Under the pieces are notes generated by a model. That model did no database searches and was not told the origin of the DNA. It saw only the letters and a list, made by a program, of their open reading frames with translations. A DNA stretch of 64,000 bases from a virus, in IMG/VR virus record IMGVR_UViG_3300032213_002091, positions 25,041-89,040 of that record. One strand, 5' to 3'. The translations under genes were made by a program, and so were the position numbers. Shown piece by piece: positions 8,578 to 16,598 of this stretch (position 1 is the first letter of the stretch; each line of letters starts with the position of its first letter).

Positions 8578-8775
8578 ATGGCTATTCATCCGACTGACTT
8601 TAACAGTGAGATTATGCGTGCCGAACACGGCACTGTGGTATTGGCAACTTCGCCAATAGCTGACCAGTATTTGGCAAAAGCAAGGGACAAACAATACAAC
8701 GTGCCGACCGACCGGTACTCTCGATGGTGTGGCGGAAAAGGCGGATTCGATGACTTCGCAGAGCGACTTCACTGA
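8578..8775 (+). CDS. small protein, unknown function
   Basis: 65 aa, no recognised domain, with a short RYSRWCGGKGG stretch near the end. It has its own TATAAT-containing leader, and its stop is 3 bp from the stop of the convergent desaturase gene, so it is isolated from both neighbours. Confidence 0.55.
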   Translation: MAIHPTDFNSEIMRAEHGTVVLATSPIADQYLAKARDKQYNVPTDRYSRWCGGKGGFDDFAERLH

Positions 8776-8778
8776 GAG

Positions 8779-9468
8779 TTAAACTCGCTCCAGTGAAGAA
8801 GCTGCCCAGTAAATAAGATCGAATTTGTGCATCTTTTTTCGTTCAGGGTGACGGTGGTGGTCAGAATGAAACTCTTCTCCCCACATCAAGGGGTACAACA
8901 GGGGGAGATTCAAAGCACTGCCCCCTTCACCCTCACCTAAGTGATTCACAATGAAGATGAGGTTCAGCATCCAGAAAGAAACCACTGGTATGAAAGGGAA
9001 CACCAGAGAGGAAAGTAGGAAAAAATTAGCATTATTTCGATGCTGCAGGCAAATCTCTGGATCTCGCAGATACCTGACGTAGGATTTCACCGGCGGGTAG
9101 AATGTTTCGTCCCAACGCTTGAAAACGGTTCTCACGAGCCCTATCCTGCGAAAATCGTGAGGGTCTAGAGTCGTATCGGTGTGCTTGTGATGTTCAACAT
9201 GAACGGCGCAACTCACTGCAAGACTTCCGAATCCGCACATCGAGAAAAGATCGCACAGAAACTTCTTGACACGGCGTGAAAATTGAAACTGATTGTGGGC
9301 CACCGCCCTATGCATAAACGCATACGAGGCGATGTTGAAGCTGAGCAGTCCCACGAACAAGGCAGCCAGCATATAGGTGTAGCCGAACACGTAGGAATAC
9401 ACGCCAAAGGTAATATGGCTTAGCGCGTAGAGAGTGGCGTACAGCCTGACGCTTCTTTGCAATTTCAT
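8779..9468 (-). CDS. fatty acid desaturase (membrane di-iron)
   Basis: Integral membrane desaturase with three His boxes. From M at 9468 (229 aa) they are HRAVAH at 53-58, HVEHH at 90-94 and HSDHH at 201-205, plus VNHLGEG upstream of the third box. Hydrophobic stretches flank the boxes. An upstream ATG at 9507 would overlap the preceding gene; ATG 9468 is 1 nt after that gene's TAA, so it is preferred. Expected to introduce a double bond into membrane acyl chains of the host. Second gene of a minus-strand pair. Shorter than cellular delta-9 enzymes, but the metal ligands are intact. Confidence 0.85.
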   Translation of the reverse strand: MKLQRSVRLYATLYALSHITFGVYSYVFGYTYMLAALFVGLLSFNIASYAFMHRAVAHNQFQFSRRVKKFLCDLFSMCGFGSLAVSCAVHVEHHKHTDTTLDPHDFRRIGLVRTVFKRWDETFYPPVKSYVRYLRDPEICLQHRNNANFFLLSSLVFPFIPVVSFWMLNLIFIVNHLGEGEGGSALNLPLLYPLMWGEEFHSDHHRHPERKKMHKFDLIYWAASSLERV

Positions 9469-9469
9469 C

Positions 9470-9922
9470 TTAACCTGCTGCACTAAAGTCCCTGAAGTAA
9501 AGACCAAGTTTGAGAGAGGGCTTAAACTGAAACCGTTTTAGAAGTTTGTCCGAGATTTTACCATTCTTTCGGAGAACAGCCACCCCTTTTACGCAAGGCC
9601 GATTCAAATCACGCAAAAGTTTGAAGGTTCTTTCTAGAATTTTAGGTCTATCCCCGTGGTTCGGTAGAATAAAGACCCCTAAATAGTAGTATTTGCCCTT
9701 CAGGTACGGGGAGTATCTGGCATCCCCTGTAACCGTTCCGACAACTGTATTGGTGGGATTGTGTAAAATCGCCATTACGACTTTGTTAACCCGTACTTTC
9801 GCAAGATTGAGGCTGTAAACTTTGTTGTTCACCCATAACTCTACAGCTTGAGTTTGGACAACCGCAGATTTCAGGCCGTCGCCGAAGAGTAAGCTGTATT
9901 CGGTAGTTTGATCTTCAGTCAC
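9470..9922 (-). CDS. unknown protein, possibly acetyltransferase-like, partner of desaturase
   Basis: 150 aa from a GTG at 9922. Alternating beta segments are followed by a helix (PKILERTFKLLRDL) and a late strand (VKGVAVLRKNGKISDKLLKR), vaguely like the C-terminal half of a GNAT fold, but the acetyl-CoA loop is not clear. Directly upstream of, and probably co-translated with, the desaturase. A GGGTAAAA box reading on this strand lies at 9961-9954. Confidence 0.6.
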   Translation of the reverse strand: MTEDQTTEYSLLFGDGLKSAVVQTQAVELWVNNKVYSLNLAKVRVNKVVMAILHNPTNTVVGTVTGDARYSPYLKGKYYYLGVFILPNHGDRPKILERTFKLLRDLNRPCVKGVAVLRKNGKISDKLLKRFQFKPSLKLGLYFRDFSAAG

Positions 9923-9942
9923 ATCTCAAAGGGGAATGACCA

Positions 9943-10842
9943 ATGTATTTCGATTTTACCCACCAGCCTGTGTTCGTTGAGAGTGGGGTAAAATTCACTG
10001 TACGAGTTGCCCTTCCAACCATGACTCGTTCCATTCGTTCTGAAGGGGGTGATAAGGATGTAATCCTGTTAAGCAGCAAAGTGTATGACCTACCCACCGA
10101 CTGTATCACTCCCTTAAACATGTTAGATTCAAAGACAAAGCGCAAGGCTCGCCGTGCTGAAAATGCCCAGATGCTAGAACAATCCTACCACAAAGGAATG
10201 GATGTCATGCCTCCCAAGTTTCTGACTTGGCGGCAAGAAGATCTGTGGAATTCCCTCAAGAAAAACACTGTTACTCTCGCCCATGGCTGTGCCGGAACCG
10301 GGAAAACGCTGATTGCGTTGCATTACGGATTGTATGGTGTCGCCTCCGGCGATTTCAACAAAGTGTACTACGTTCGAAGTGACGTGGGTGTTGAATTCCA
10401 GCGCGGGCGCGGAGCGCTGCCTGGAGACCTTTCCGAGAAGATCGCACCCCTGATTGCGCCTGTTCTTGACAACTTGCCCTGCATCATGAGATCGCACGGT
10501 GCAAGTGAGTACCTGCTGAACAAGAAAATTATCGAGCCTGTTCTCCTGGAAGACATTCGGGGACGCTCACTCAACGAGGCTTTCATCATTGTTGATGAGG
10601 CTCAGAATTTCCTCCCTTCACAAATCAAAACCGTCCTGACTCGCGTCGGCAAAGATTCGAAGATCCTTCTGATTGGTGACACGAAGCAGACCGATATGGA
10701 AGTGTTTCGAAGGGAAAATGGTTTGGTCGACGCTATTCACCGACTGCGCCACCTGTCGGAAGTTGGAATCGTAGAGTTCTCAAAAGAGGACATCGTTCGT
10801 AACTCCGTTATCGCTCACATTCTCGACCGTTACGAAGACTGA
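9943..10842 (+). CDS. phoH: PhoH-like ATPase
   Basis: 299 aa from ATG 9943, which has an AAGGGGA upstream, or 273 aa from ATG 10021, the start predicted by the internal GGGTAAAA box. Walker A GCAGTGKT at about residue 115-122, Walker B IIVDEAQN at about 213-220, and sensor segment LLIGDTKQTD. PhoH is a P-loop ATPase/RNA helicase-related family common in marine phages; its role is unsettled. Divergent from the desaturase pair. Confidence 0.92.
   Translation: MYFDFTHQPVFVESGVKFTVRVALPTMTRSIRSEGGDKDVILLSSKVYDLPTDCITPLNMLDSKTKRKARRAENAQMLEQSYHKGMDVMPPKFLTWRQEDLWNSLKKNTVTLAHGCAGTGKTLIALHYGLYGVASGDFNKVYYVRSDVGVEFQRGRGALPGDLSEKIAPLIAPVLDNLPCIMRSHGASEYLLNKKIIEPVLLEDIRGRSLNEAFIIVDEAQNFLPSQIKTVLTRVGKDSKILLIGDTKQTDMEVFRRENGLVDAIHRLRHLSEVGIVEFSKEDIVRNSVIAHILDRYED
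9954..9961 (-). promoter_or_regulatory. GGGTAAAA box on minus strand for the desaturase pair
   Basis: TTTTACCC on the plus strand reads GGGTAAAA on the minus strand, 39 nt before the GTG at 9922 and inside the start of the phoH frame. It is the only exact inverted copy I noticed in the window, and it sits where the plus-strand boxes sit relative to their genes. Confidence 0.6.
9986..9993 (+). promoter_or_regulatory. GGGTAAAA box inside the 5' end of phoH
   Basis: GGGTAAAA 35 nt before an in-frame ATG at 10021 (residue 27 of the longer phoH frame). With the inverted box at 9954-9961 it forms a divergent pair separated by 24 bp. Confidence 0.45.
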
Positions 10843-10847
10843 TTGCA

Positions 10848-12485
10848 ATGGGAAGTAAGTATCGCTGGTTTGACTTTGCAGACTCTCGCAATCTGCAAGG
10901 GGACGACGCAACTGTGGAGCGTCTTGGGCAAAAACAAGGAATCACAGGAGCATCTTCACCTTTGCCTAGCAAACCAGCGGCTTCCTCCAAATCAGAGGGA
11001 CCTACTTCTTCTGCTATCCGACAGGCAAACGAAAAGGCTGTTGGGGGGAAGCAGAAAAGATGTTCGGTTGGAAAGAAATGTAACGCAACGTGCATCCACA
11101 TCAATGACGACTGTTTAGTAGGCCTCAGCCCTTCTGTTGGGGCAGCTTTAAGCAGAGTTTCTAAGATTCTTTCGGAGCAGGTGGAAGGCGGACGAGTTAC
11201 CGAAGAGACCGCCGAAGAAGTTGTAGAAAAAGTTAAAGAACTGGAACAGTCTCAGACAAAAGCATTCTCAACGTTTAAGAGTTTACTCGACTCCGGTAAA
11301 ACCTCCGATGCTGAAGCAGATGGTGTTGCAAAACTTCTCGTTAGCACGATTATCACTCCCGGCCAAGACCGGAATATCGTTCGCAAAATGAGTTTTGAAG
11401 ACATTGAGGCCGCCCTTAAGCCCGGCAGACTTGAAGCCCTGGAGCAAGCGTATCAGAAATCTTTCAAATCTGACGGTAAGTTTGACCCTTCTCAGAAAGG
11501 TGGAATGGGGGACTTGATTAAGTCCACTTTCCTGAAACACGAAATTTCTGATGAGGTTGCCCAAGCCGCCTATTACATGCTTCCCTCGAAAGTCCGGTCC
11601 GCGATCGATAAAGCAGGGGCAGTAAAAGGAACCGCCGTAATGTATGGGGGTGACGACAGTAATGGAAACCCGACATTCACCGACAAACCTTCACGAGAAC
11701 GTGGAATTTTCCTTGTGAAACGGTGGATGGAGCAGGGTGGCCTAGATCCATACACTGGAAGACCCATCGATATTCGCAACGCGGAGCCTGAGCATATGGT
11801 TGCGTTTGCTCACGCCCTTGCGAAAGGTGGTGGTGGTGACCAACCGCGAAACCTTTTGTGGGCGGCACCTCAACCTAACAACCAGAAAGCGGGAGCCGAC
11901 GATAATTTCGTCACCTGGAAAAAGAATTTGGAAGAATATCGGAAAATGGGTAAAGACCGCTACGATAACGAAATATACAAACCCGCTTTGCAGGAGTCCG
12001 AGTCAACCAAAGGAAAGAAGGGGGCAGCACCAACCGACTTGGCAAATGCTTTGAGTTCAACTTCTCCCGAGGAACGTGTGGCCACCACTCGTAAACTCGT
12101 TGACTCGTATGGAGATAAAGTTCGCTACCTTGTCCGCGCAGCTGGAGTTGGTTGGCAGCACCAGGATCGAGATCTTGATCACAGACTAGGTGGAAAACCA
12201 GCCTTCATGAACAACGGGGTTCCGAAGCTACCCGGAACTAATGTTAAACCAAGTACGGCTGTTCTTATTGCACTTTCCGCAGTTGACCCAGCTAAGCGTG
12301 AATCCTTGAAAGAACGACTAGAAGAATTACGGAAAGCTCGCATTTTAACTGATTCCGAAGCAGCGGCCGTAAGAGGCGACAACTCCGCACGGCTAAGTCT
12401 ACAGGGGCAAAAGAGTAAAGACTATGGTGATGACCTTGCATCCCTTCTGAACGAGTTTGTACCCAACCTTGATTCTTTCTTGTAA
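10848..12485 (+). CDS. large virion-accessory protein with Cys cassette and HNH-like domain
   Basis: 545 aa. Residues about 68-90 hold a cysteine cassette (KRCSVGKKCNATCIHINDDC) closely resembling the N-terminus of the kinase-like protein at 17647. Residues about 290-360 resemble an HNH nuclease (DPYTGRPIDI, EPEHMVAF, NLLWAAPQPNNQKA), although the zinc cysteines of many HNH proteins are absent. Residues 100-200 are helical. A second conserved-looking patch at about 430-445 is GWQHQDRDLDHRLGG. Follows phoH by 5 nt. Could be an ejected or packaging-linked nuclease; this is inference. Confidence 0.6.
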   Translation: MGSKYRWFDFADSRNLQGDDATVERLGQKQGITGASSPLPSKPAASSKSEGPTSSAIRQANEKAVGGKQKRCSVGKKCNATCIHINDDCLVGLSPSVGAALSRVSKILSEQVEGGRVTEETAEEVVEKVKELEQSQTKAFSTFKSLLDSGKTSDAEADGVAKLLVSTIITPGQDRNIVRKMSFEDIEAALKPGRLEALEQAYQKSFKSDGKFDPSQKGGMGDLIKSTFLKHEISDEVAQAAYYMLPSKVRSAIDKAGAVKGTAVMYGGDDSNGNPTFTDKPSRERGIFLVKRWMEQGGLDPYTGRPIDIRNAEPEHMVAFAHALAKGGGGDQPRNLLWAAPQPNNQKAGADDNFVTWKKNLEEYRKMGKDRYDNEIYKPALQESESTKGKKGAAPTDLANALSSTSPEERVATTRKLVDSYGDKVRYLVRAAGVGWQHQDRDLDHRLGGKPAFMNNGVPKLPGTNVKPSTAVLIALSAVDPAKRESLKERLEELRKARILTDSEAAAVRGDNSARLSLQGQKSKDYGDDLASLLNEFVPNLDSFL

Positions 12486-12489
12486 AACC

Positions 12490-12822
12490 ATGCGCAAAGA
12501 CACTCGATTTAATCGCCCCGAGCGGCAAGAAATTGAAACCAAACTGAAGCCTGGAACTCTGGCCGATGCTCAAGCACTCGGGGTATGGAATATGATGCTG
12601 CAAGCTGACGACCCGTCGGAAGTCTGCCGGTGGTATCGTTCCTATCGTGACAGCGATCATTGCACTCTCCCGCGAGAGCAACTGCGAAATATGCGCGACA
12701 CAATGGTTCAGTCGATGCGAGAAACCAACCGCCAAGATTCAAACCCCCGCAAAGAAAAGAAGAAAGGGGTTCACTACGACCACCACAACGACGGTCGCAT
12801 TCGCCCAAGATCCGGAGCCTGA
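12490..12822 (+). CDS. small charged protein, unknown function
   Basis: 110 aa from ATG 12490, 4 nt after the previous stop. Contains an Arg-rich helical region with W-x-R and Cys residues (VCRWYRSYRDSDHCTL), then a disordered basic tail. Its stop overlaps the spacer before the next ATG (12824). No recognised family; lies in the accessory block between phoH and the fibres. Confidence 0.55.
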   Translation: MRKDTRFNRPERQEIETKLKPGTLADAQALGVWNMMLQADDPSEVCRWYRSYRDSDHCTLPREQLRNMRDTMVQSMRETNRQDSNPRKEKKKGVHYDHHNDGRIRPRSGA

Positions 12823-12823
12823 C

Positions 12824-13270
12824 ATGAACGCACTCGAAGAAATTTCTCAGCACAGGGTTCCCTGTGGCCCGATGACTGTGGCTGCTTCGGGTGTCTGCAG
12901 AAGGCGGCTGCGCGACTCTTACGACCGCCTTCTTGATCGTCTGGCACAAGAAATTCACCAGGAGTACACTCCGCCGGAACTTCCAAAGGATCACAAATTT
13001 GACAAAGAAGGAAAACTTGTTCACAAGGAAGAACTTGCCAAGCGTGAGCAAACTGCGAAAACAATGCAGAAGGGCAAAGAGAAGGCAAAGAAAGAGCGAG
13101 AGAAGAATGCTCCGCATTCTCCAGAGATTTTAGAATCCAAGAAAGAAAAGCTGCTGCAGGAAGGTATGATGAAGGCCGATGTCAAGAAGCAAGTGAAAGA
13201 GTACGAAGAGAAATTGATGGGGAATAGCAAGATGGGGCAAGATATCACGGGCAAGATCAAGAAACGTTAA
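12824..13270 (+). CDS. coiled-coil Lys/Glu-rich protein with N-terminal Cys pair
   Basis: 148 aa from ATG 12824 (longer forms run into the previous gene). Residues 12-30 contain a Cys pair (VPCGPMTVAASGVCRRR), followed by long charged helices (EELAKREQTAKTMQKGKEKA), probably coiled coil. The last gene of its unit: a GGGTAAAA box begins directly after its TAA. Function unknown; may be structural or scaffold-like. Confidence 0.6.
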   Translation: MNALEEISQHRVPCGPMTVAASGVCRRRLRDSYDRLLDRLAQEIHQEYTPPELPKDHKFDKEGKLVHKEELAKREQTAKTMQKGKEKAKKEREKNAPHSPEILESKKEKLLQEGMMKADVKKQVKEYEEKLMGNSKMGQDITGKIKKR

Positions 13271-13279
13271 GGGTAAAAC
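13271..13279 (+). promoter_or_regulatory. GGGTAAAA box before 13302
   Basis: GGGTAAAAC immediately after TAA 13268-13270 and 31 nt before the ATG. Leader lacks a Shine-Dalgarno. Confidence 0.6.
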
Positions 13280-13301
13280 TTGAGCAGATTACATTAGTGT
13301 T

Positions 13302-14024
13302 ATGCTCGGTTCTTTTTCAGAGGAAGCTCTCTTCAAGTATTCGGAGATGGTTTCACAAACACAATCTGCAGACTTCTCCGAAGGAGAGAGTTACGACTTC
13401 ACACGGTGTATGCGACCTAACGGGTCTATCTACGGTACGCGAGGGCAATGCCGCAAAGGTGTAGAATCCACCAAAGGCGCAGCAGCCAAAGTAGCGGAAA
13501 GAGCAGCGAAACTGGCACGTCAGAGAAAGAATCAAACACCTGAAAGAAAAGACATGTATGACCGACTCGCAGCGAACGCCGCCGGTCGTGCGCGTGAACC
13601 TTTTGAGAAGGGCGATACCAGGGGGAATATGACGCCCGGTGAAAGGGAAAGACGCAGAGAAGCTGACGCGTACGAGTCAAGTCTATACGGGCATAAAAAT
13701 AACACTTACGGGCCAGGGGGTGTGACCAAGGATACGGGAAAGAAGAGAAAGCAAGAAGCACTCGGCGAATTCGCCAAGGCTGGATTACCATCAAGAGTTG
13801 ACGAGGCCATCGCAAGGGTTATGGAGCACCCGAAATTACAGAAATACGTTGACAAAAACGCCGCCTACGATGATATTGCAGCTACGGTACCAAAAAAAGT
13901 TCTGAAGAAAGTGTTGGGGTGGACCGACAAAGACCTCGTGGCAATTGTTAGGGGGACAGACCCTTACGAGGGAACTATTTACGAGGACGACGAAGGGAAT
14001 TACCAGTTTTACGGGGCGGCCTGA
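13302..14024 (+). CDS. Cys-cassette protein of the accessory block
   Basis: 240 aa. Residues 32-54 carry FTRCMRPNGSIYGTRGQCRK, a two-cysteine cassette of a type I recall from cyanobacterial and cyanophage proteins. The middle (60-150) is a basic, Ala/Arg/Lys-rich helical region. The C-terminal part (about 155-240) is a compact alpha/beta region ending in an acidic stretch. No enzyme motif is visible. A virion-internal or maturation role is only suggested by the block it sits in. Confidence 0.6.
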   Translation: MLGSFSEEALFKYSEMVSQTQSADFSEGESYDFTRCMRPNGSIYGTRGQCRKGVESTKGAAAKVAERAAKLARQRKNQTPERKDMYDRLAANAAGRAREPFEKGDTRGNMTPGERERRREADAYESSLYGHKNNTYGPGGVTKDTGKKRKQEALGEFAKAGLPSRVDEAIARVMEHPKLQKYVDKNAAYDDIAATVPKKVLKKVLGWTDKDLVAIVRGTDPYEGTIYEDDEGNYQFYGAA

Positions 14025-14026
14025 GC

Positions 14027-14034
14027 GGGTAAAA
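14027..14034 (+). promoter_or_regulatory. GGGTAAAA box before 14062
   Basis: GGGTAAAA 2 nt after TGA 14022-14024 and 35 nt before the ATG; no Shine-Dalgarno. Confidence 0.6.
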
Positions 14035-14061
14035 TAATTAAAGTTCTATAACAACTGACAA

Positions 14062-14424
14062 ATGAGCAACAGAATTGGAGGCGACTTCGACATGGACGCC
14101 GTTGAAGCATTTCGCGATGCGTACGCATCTCGTCTAATGACTCCGGAGGATCAAGACGTTGATGCGTTCACAGGTCTCCCCACTGGCGAAATCTCAAACA
14201 CTTCTCCGTGGCTTGCCCACACAGGATTGTGGAAATACCCAAGCGGAAAAGGCCCCGACGACGATCTGAAACAACCCTTCCAACCGGAATCCTACTACGA
14301 GGAGGAAGAGACCGACGAGGATGAGGAGCTCACTGAAGAAGAGATTGATACCCTTATCGATGAAATTCTTGACGAAATTAGAACGGAGGGAGACGATGGG
14401 TCTACTGACGAAGACAACGAATAA
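14062..14424 (+). CDS. acidic protein, unknown function
   Basis: 120 aa. N-terminal half mixed, C-terminal 45 residues extremely acidic (EEEETDEDEELTEEEIDTLI), so probably disordered or a DNA mimic-like tail. Overlaps the next gene by 29 nt. No recognised family. Confidence 0.6.
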   Translation: MSNRIGGDFDMDAVEAFRDAYASRLMTPEDQDVDAFTGLPTGEISNTSPWLAHTGLWKYPSGKGPDDDLKQPFQPESYYEEEETDEDEELTEEEIDTLIDEILDEIRTEGDDGSTDEDNE

Positions 14425-14716
14425 TTTTAATGAGCGGCGTTTTCTGATTCGCAGCCTCGTTATCATTTTCTTGATTCAGTTTGCATCTACTGGTGCGCAG
14501 TTTGCCAACTGTTTCAAACTCTCAAACAGCTCGGCTGAAACCGAGCGCACGAACCTCGTCTGCAGCCAGGCAAATTCAAGTTTCTCCGAGACTAGCAAAT
14601 TAGCGTTGACAACTCTGCTGGCTTTGTTAGTTCCCGCCGCGCCTGCAGGCGGTGCCGTGGTTGAGCAAGGGACTCGCCGTCGCAAAACTACTGAAGAGTC
14701 CGAGAATCTTTCGTAA
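14396..14716 (+). CDS. small membrane protein, two predicted TM segments (holin candidate)
   Basis: 106 aa from ATG 14396, which has a GGAGGGAG upstream; a longer frame from 14321 is inside the previous gene. TM1 at about residues 16-36 (IRSLVIIFLIQFASTG) after a basic flank, TM2 at about 66-88 (LALTTLLALLVPAAPAGG), two Cys between them, and a basic C-terminus. Two TM segments and a charged tail are compatible with a holin, but nothing else proves lysis function. Confidence 0.5.
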   Translation: MGLLTKTTNNFNERRFLIRSLVIIFLIQFASTGAQFANCFKLSNSSAETERTNLVCSQANSSFSETSKLALTTLLALLVPAAPAGGAVVEQGTRRRKTTEESENLS

Positions 14717-14717
14717 A

Positions 14718-14725
14718 GGGTAAAA
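14718..14725 (+). promoter_or_regulatory. GGGTAAAA box before 14751
   Basis: GGGTAAAA 1 nt after TAA 14714-14716 and 33 nt before the ATG. Confidence 0.6.
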
Positions 14726-14750
14726 GGAAAGTATTGCCACTACCCCCTGT

Positions 14751-15458
14751 ATGTACGGATCCCGTCTCGACTTCTCCGACGTTTCGCTTCCTGGCGTGGG
14801 CGGTAACATTAACGCCTCAAATGCGATTAGCGTGGACAGGTTGAAAGAAATGAACGCCTCCGGCAAGAAGTGGGCTCCCGACATTACTGGCGGGATGTCT
14901 CACCACAACGAAAGTGTTCTGAAAATGAACGCTGCCAATCGCGAAAAACGTGCCAACCTCGTCAACCGGGATTACAACGAAAATTGCGATGGCAACAAAG
15001 CAATGAAAGAGATTTTCGACCGCAAAAAGTCTCGCATGGCCTCCTTCAAGGAGCTTAAGAAAGCCGAGTATGGGTTCGCCGAAGGTGATTCCCAGGACAC
15101 CGAGCTGCTTGCAATCCCGCAACCTTTCGCAATGGCCGAATGCAAATGCGGAGGAACCTGCCCCGTTTGCCGCGATAAAAAGCGCAAAGATGCAGAGTAC
15201 CGTGAGTGGAGCACGGAGAAGCGCAAAGAACTGAAAGAAGGGGGAGTTAAGGGGGAGTTCGCCGGGCCTGAAATGTCCTTCCCAATCTCGAGCCCTGAGG
15301 ACGTTGCCGCTGCATGGTCTTCTGTAGGCAGAGGAAAAAACCCTCGTCAAATCATGGCTAACATCATTCGTATCGCGAAGAAACACGGCTGGGAGTCGGG
15401 TTTGCCGCAGTCCGTAAAAGACCGTCTAGCCTCAGGTCAATCTGGTCTGCCGGAGTAG
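14751..15458 (+). CDS. accessory-block protein with zinc-knuckle and DUF6582-like C-terminus
   Basis: 235 aa. Residues about 128-142 are AECKCGGTCPVCRDKK (CxC-x3-CxxC), a probable zinc site. Residues about 165-230 (EMSFPISSPEDVAAAWSSVG, then NIIRIAKKHG) resemble the DUF6582-type module that in other phages is attached to portal, protease or head proteins. The N-terminal 110 residues are mostly helical and Asn/Lys-rich. No catalytic motif. Probably head-associated, by analogy. Confidence 0.55.
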   Translation: MYGSRLDFSDVSLPGVGGNINASNAISVDRLKEMNASGKKWAPDITGGMSHHNESVLKMNAANREKRANLVNRDYNENCDGNKAMKEIFDRKKSRMASFKELKKAEYGFAEGDSQDTELLAIPQPFAMAECKCGGTCPVCRDKKRKDAEYREWSTEKRKELKEGGVKGEFAGPEMSFPISSPEDVAAAWSSVGRGKNPRQIMANIIRIAKKHGWESGLPQSVKDRLASGQSGLPE

Positions 15459-15459
15459 T

Positions 15460-15726
15460 ATGGAACCCGTAACAATCTTAAGTATTGTGGCGTCAGTCGT
15501 AACAACCGTGTCTGGAATCGGGTGGGTTCTGGAACGAAACGGTAAGCGCATTGACGACAGATTTGGAACCATTATCCGTCATATGGAGAAGATGGAAAGG
15601 GTTCTTGACAACCTAAGAACGGACCTGCCAATCAAGTACACTCTGCGGGAAGATCACTTGCGCTTAACGGAAAAAGTCGAGGATATCCAGAAAGAACTCA
15701 TCATTTGGAAGACCACGGAGTCATGA
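15460..15726 (+). CDS. small membrane-anchored coiled-coil protein
   Basis: 88 aa. N-terminal hydrophobic helix (VTILSIVASVVTTVSGIGWV, residues about 3-22), then a long amphipathic helix (MEKMERVLDNLRTDLP and LRLTEKVEDIQKEL). A similar TM-plus-coil layout occurs in small phage lysis accessory or structural proteins. Starts 1 nt after the preceding stop. Confidence 0.55.
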   Translation: MEPVTILSIVASVVTTVSGIGWVLERNGKRIDDRFGTIIRHMEKMERVLDNLRTDLPIKYTLREDHLRLTEKVEDIQKELIIWKTTES

Positions 15727-15727
15727 A

Positions 15728-16285
15728 ATGAACTTTGAAGATTATGACTGGAATCGCCTTGACGGGCTAGGTTTCAAAGAAAGTACAAAAGATGATCTCA
15801 AAGACGCCTGCTGGTCTGGCTATAAGGCGTATGGTCTCAAGAAGAAAGGTGGGAGAATGGTTCCCAACTGCGTAAAGATCGATAGTAAGCACAGTGAAGG
15901 TGACATTGCCACTGCGGAAATGACACCGAACTACCTACCGAAAGAACCAGGCGAAGGCGACGAAAAAAACCCCCAAATGAATGAAGGAACCCCGATTCGA
16001 ATGCCCCGCATGGAAGTGATCAAGAAGGCAGCCGATAAAAACGGTCAGCTTGCTATGCACGCTTCTGTCAACGACTCCACTTATTCCGAGGTTCTTCAAT
16101 CCACTGAGAACAACGGCGGAATGATCATTACCCAGCTTCGTGTTGCTCTGGAGAAGATCGAAATTATGCTCGATATGCTCGATGCAGAAGACAATCTTCC
16201 ACCGTGGGCTGCAACCAAAATTGCAAACGCTGGTGTTGCCTTAGCAAGCGTTGGCGACTACATTCGTTTCGGCGAGGAAGGTTGA
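15728..16285 (+). CDS. accessory-block protein with Cys pair and helical C-terminus
   Basis: 185 aa. Residues about 28-50 hold ACWSGYKAYGLKKKGGRMVP followed by NC, a W-x-GY-x3-G-x-K-x4-G-R-VPNC pattern I recall from phage structural proteins. Residues about 125-180 form two helices (LRVALEKIEIMLDMLDAE, LPPWAATKIANAGVALASV) similar to a small helical module found in marine phage proteins. Overlaps the next ATG by 1 nt. Function unknown. Confidence 0.6.
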   Translation: MNFEDYDWNRLDGLGFKESTKDDLKDACWSGYKAYGLKKKGGRMVPNCVKIDSKHSEGDIATAEMTPNYLPKEPGEGDEKNPQMNEGTPIRMPRMEVIKKAADKNGQLAMHASVNDSTYSEVLQSTENNGGMIITQLRVALEKIEIMLDMLDAEDNLPPWAATKIANAGVALASVGDYIRFGEEG

Positions 16286-16593
16286 TGTGGGGTTCTTTCT
16301 TTGCGGGAGTTCTTGAGCGGTTTTACCAGGACTACGCCGAAAAAGCAAACTTAGCCTGCAACAAACCGCAGGCGGACACTCAAGGCGGACACAGCCATGT
16401 TGTCAAAGCGTGTTACGACGGTCAGGAAAAGTTGATTCGGTTCGGTCAAGCTGGCGTCAAAGGTTCCCCTAAGAAAGAAGGTGAGTCGGAGTCTTACAAG
16501 GCTCGACGCGAAGCTTTCAAAGCGCGGCACGCAAAAAACATCGCGAAAGGACCGTCTTCCGCCGCATATTGGGCCAACAAAGTTAAGTGGTGA
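16285..16593 (+). CDS. small Cys/His protein with FGQxGVKGSP module
   Basis: 102 aa from ATG 16285 (TGATG overlap). Residues 24-50 include LACNKPQADTQGGHSHVVKA and then CYDGQEKLIRFGQAG; the C-terminus (RREAFKARHAKNIAKG...AAYWANKVKW) is a strongly conserved-looking module that I recall in phage and plasmid proteins. Cys2/His content could bind metal. No function known to me. Confidence 0.6.
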   Translation: MWGSFFAGVLERFYQDYAEKANLACNKPQADTQGGHSHVVKACYDGQEKLIRFGQAGVKGSPKKEGESESYKARREAFKARHAKNIAKGPSSAAYWANKVKW

Positions 16594-16598
16594 ATCTC

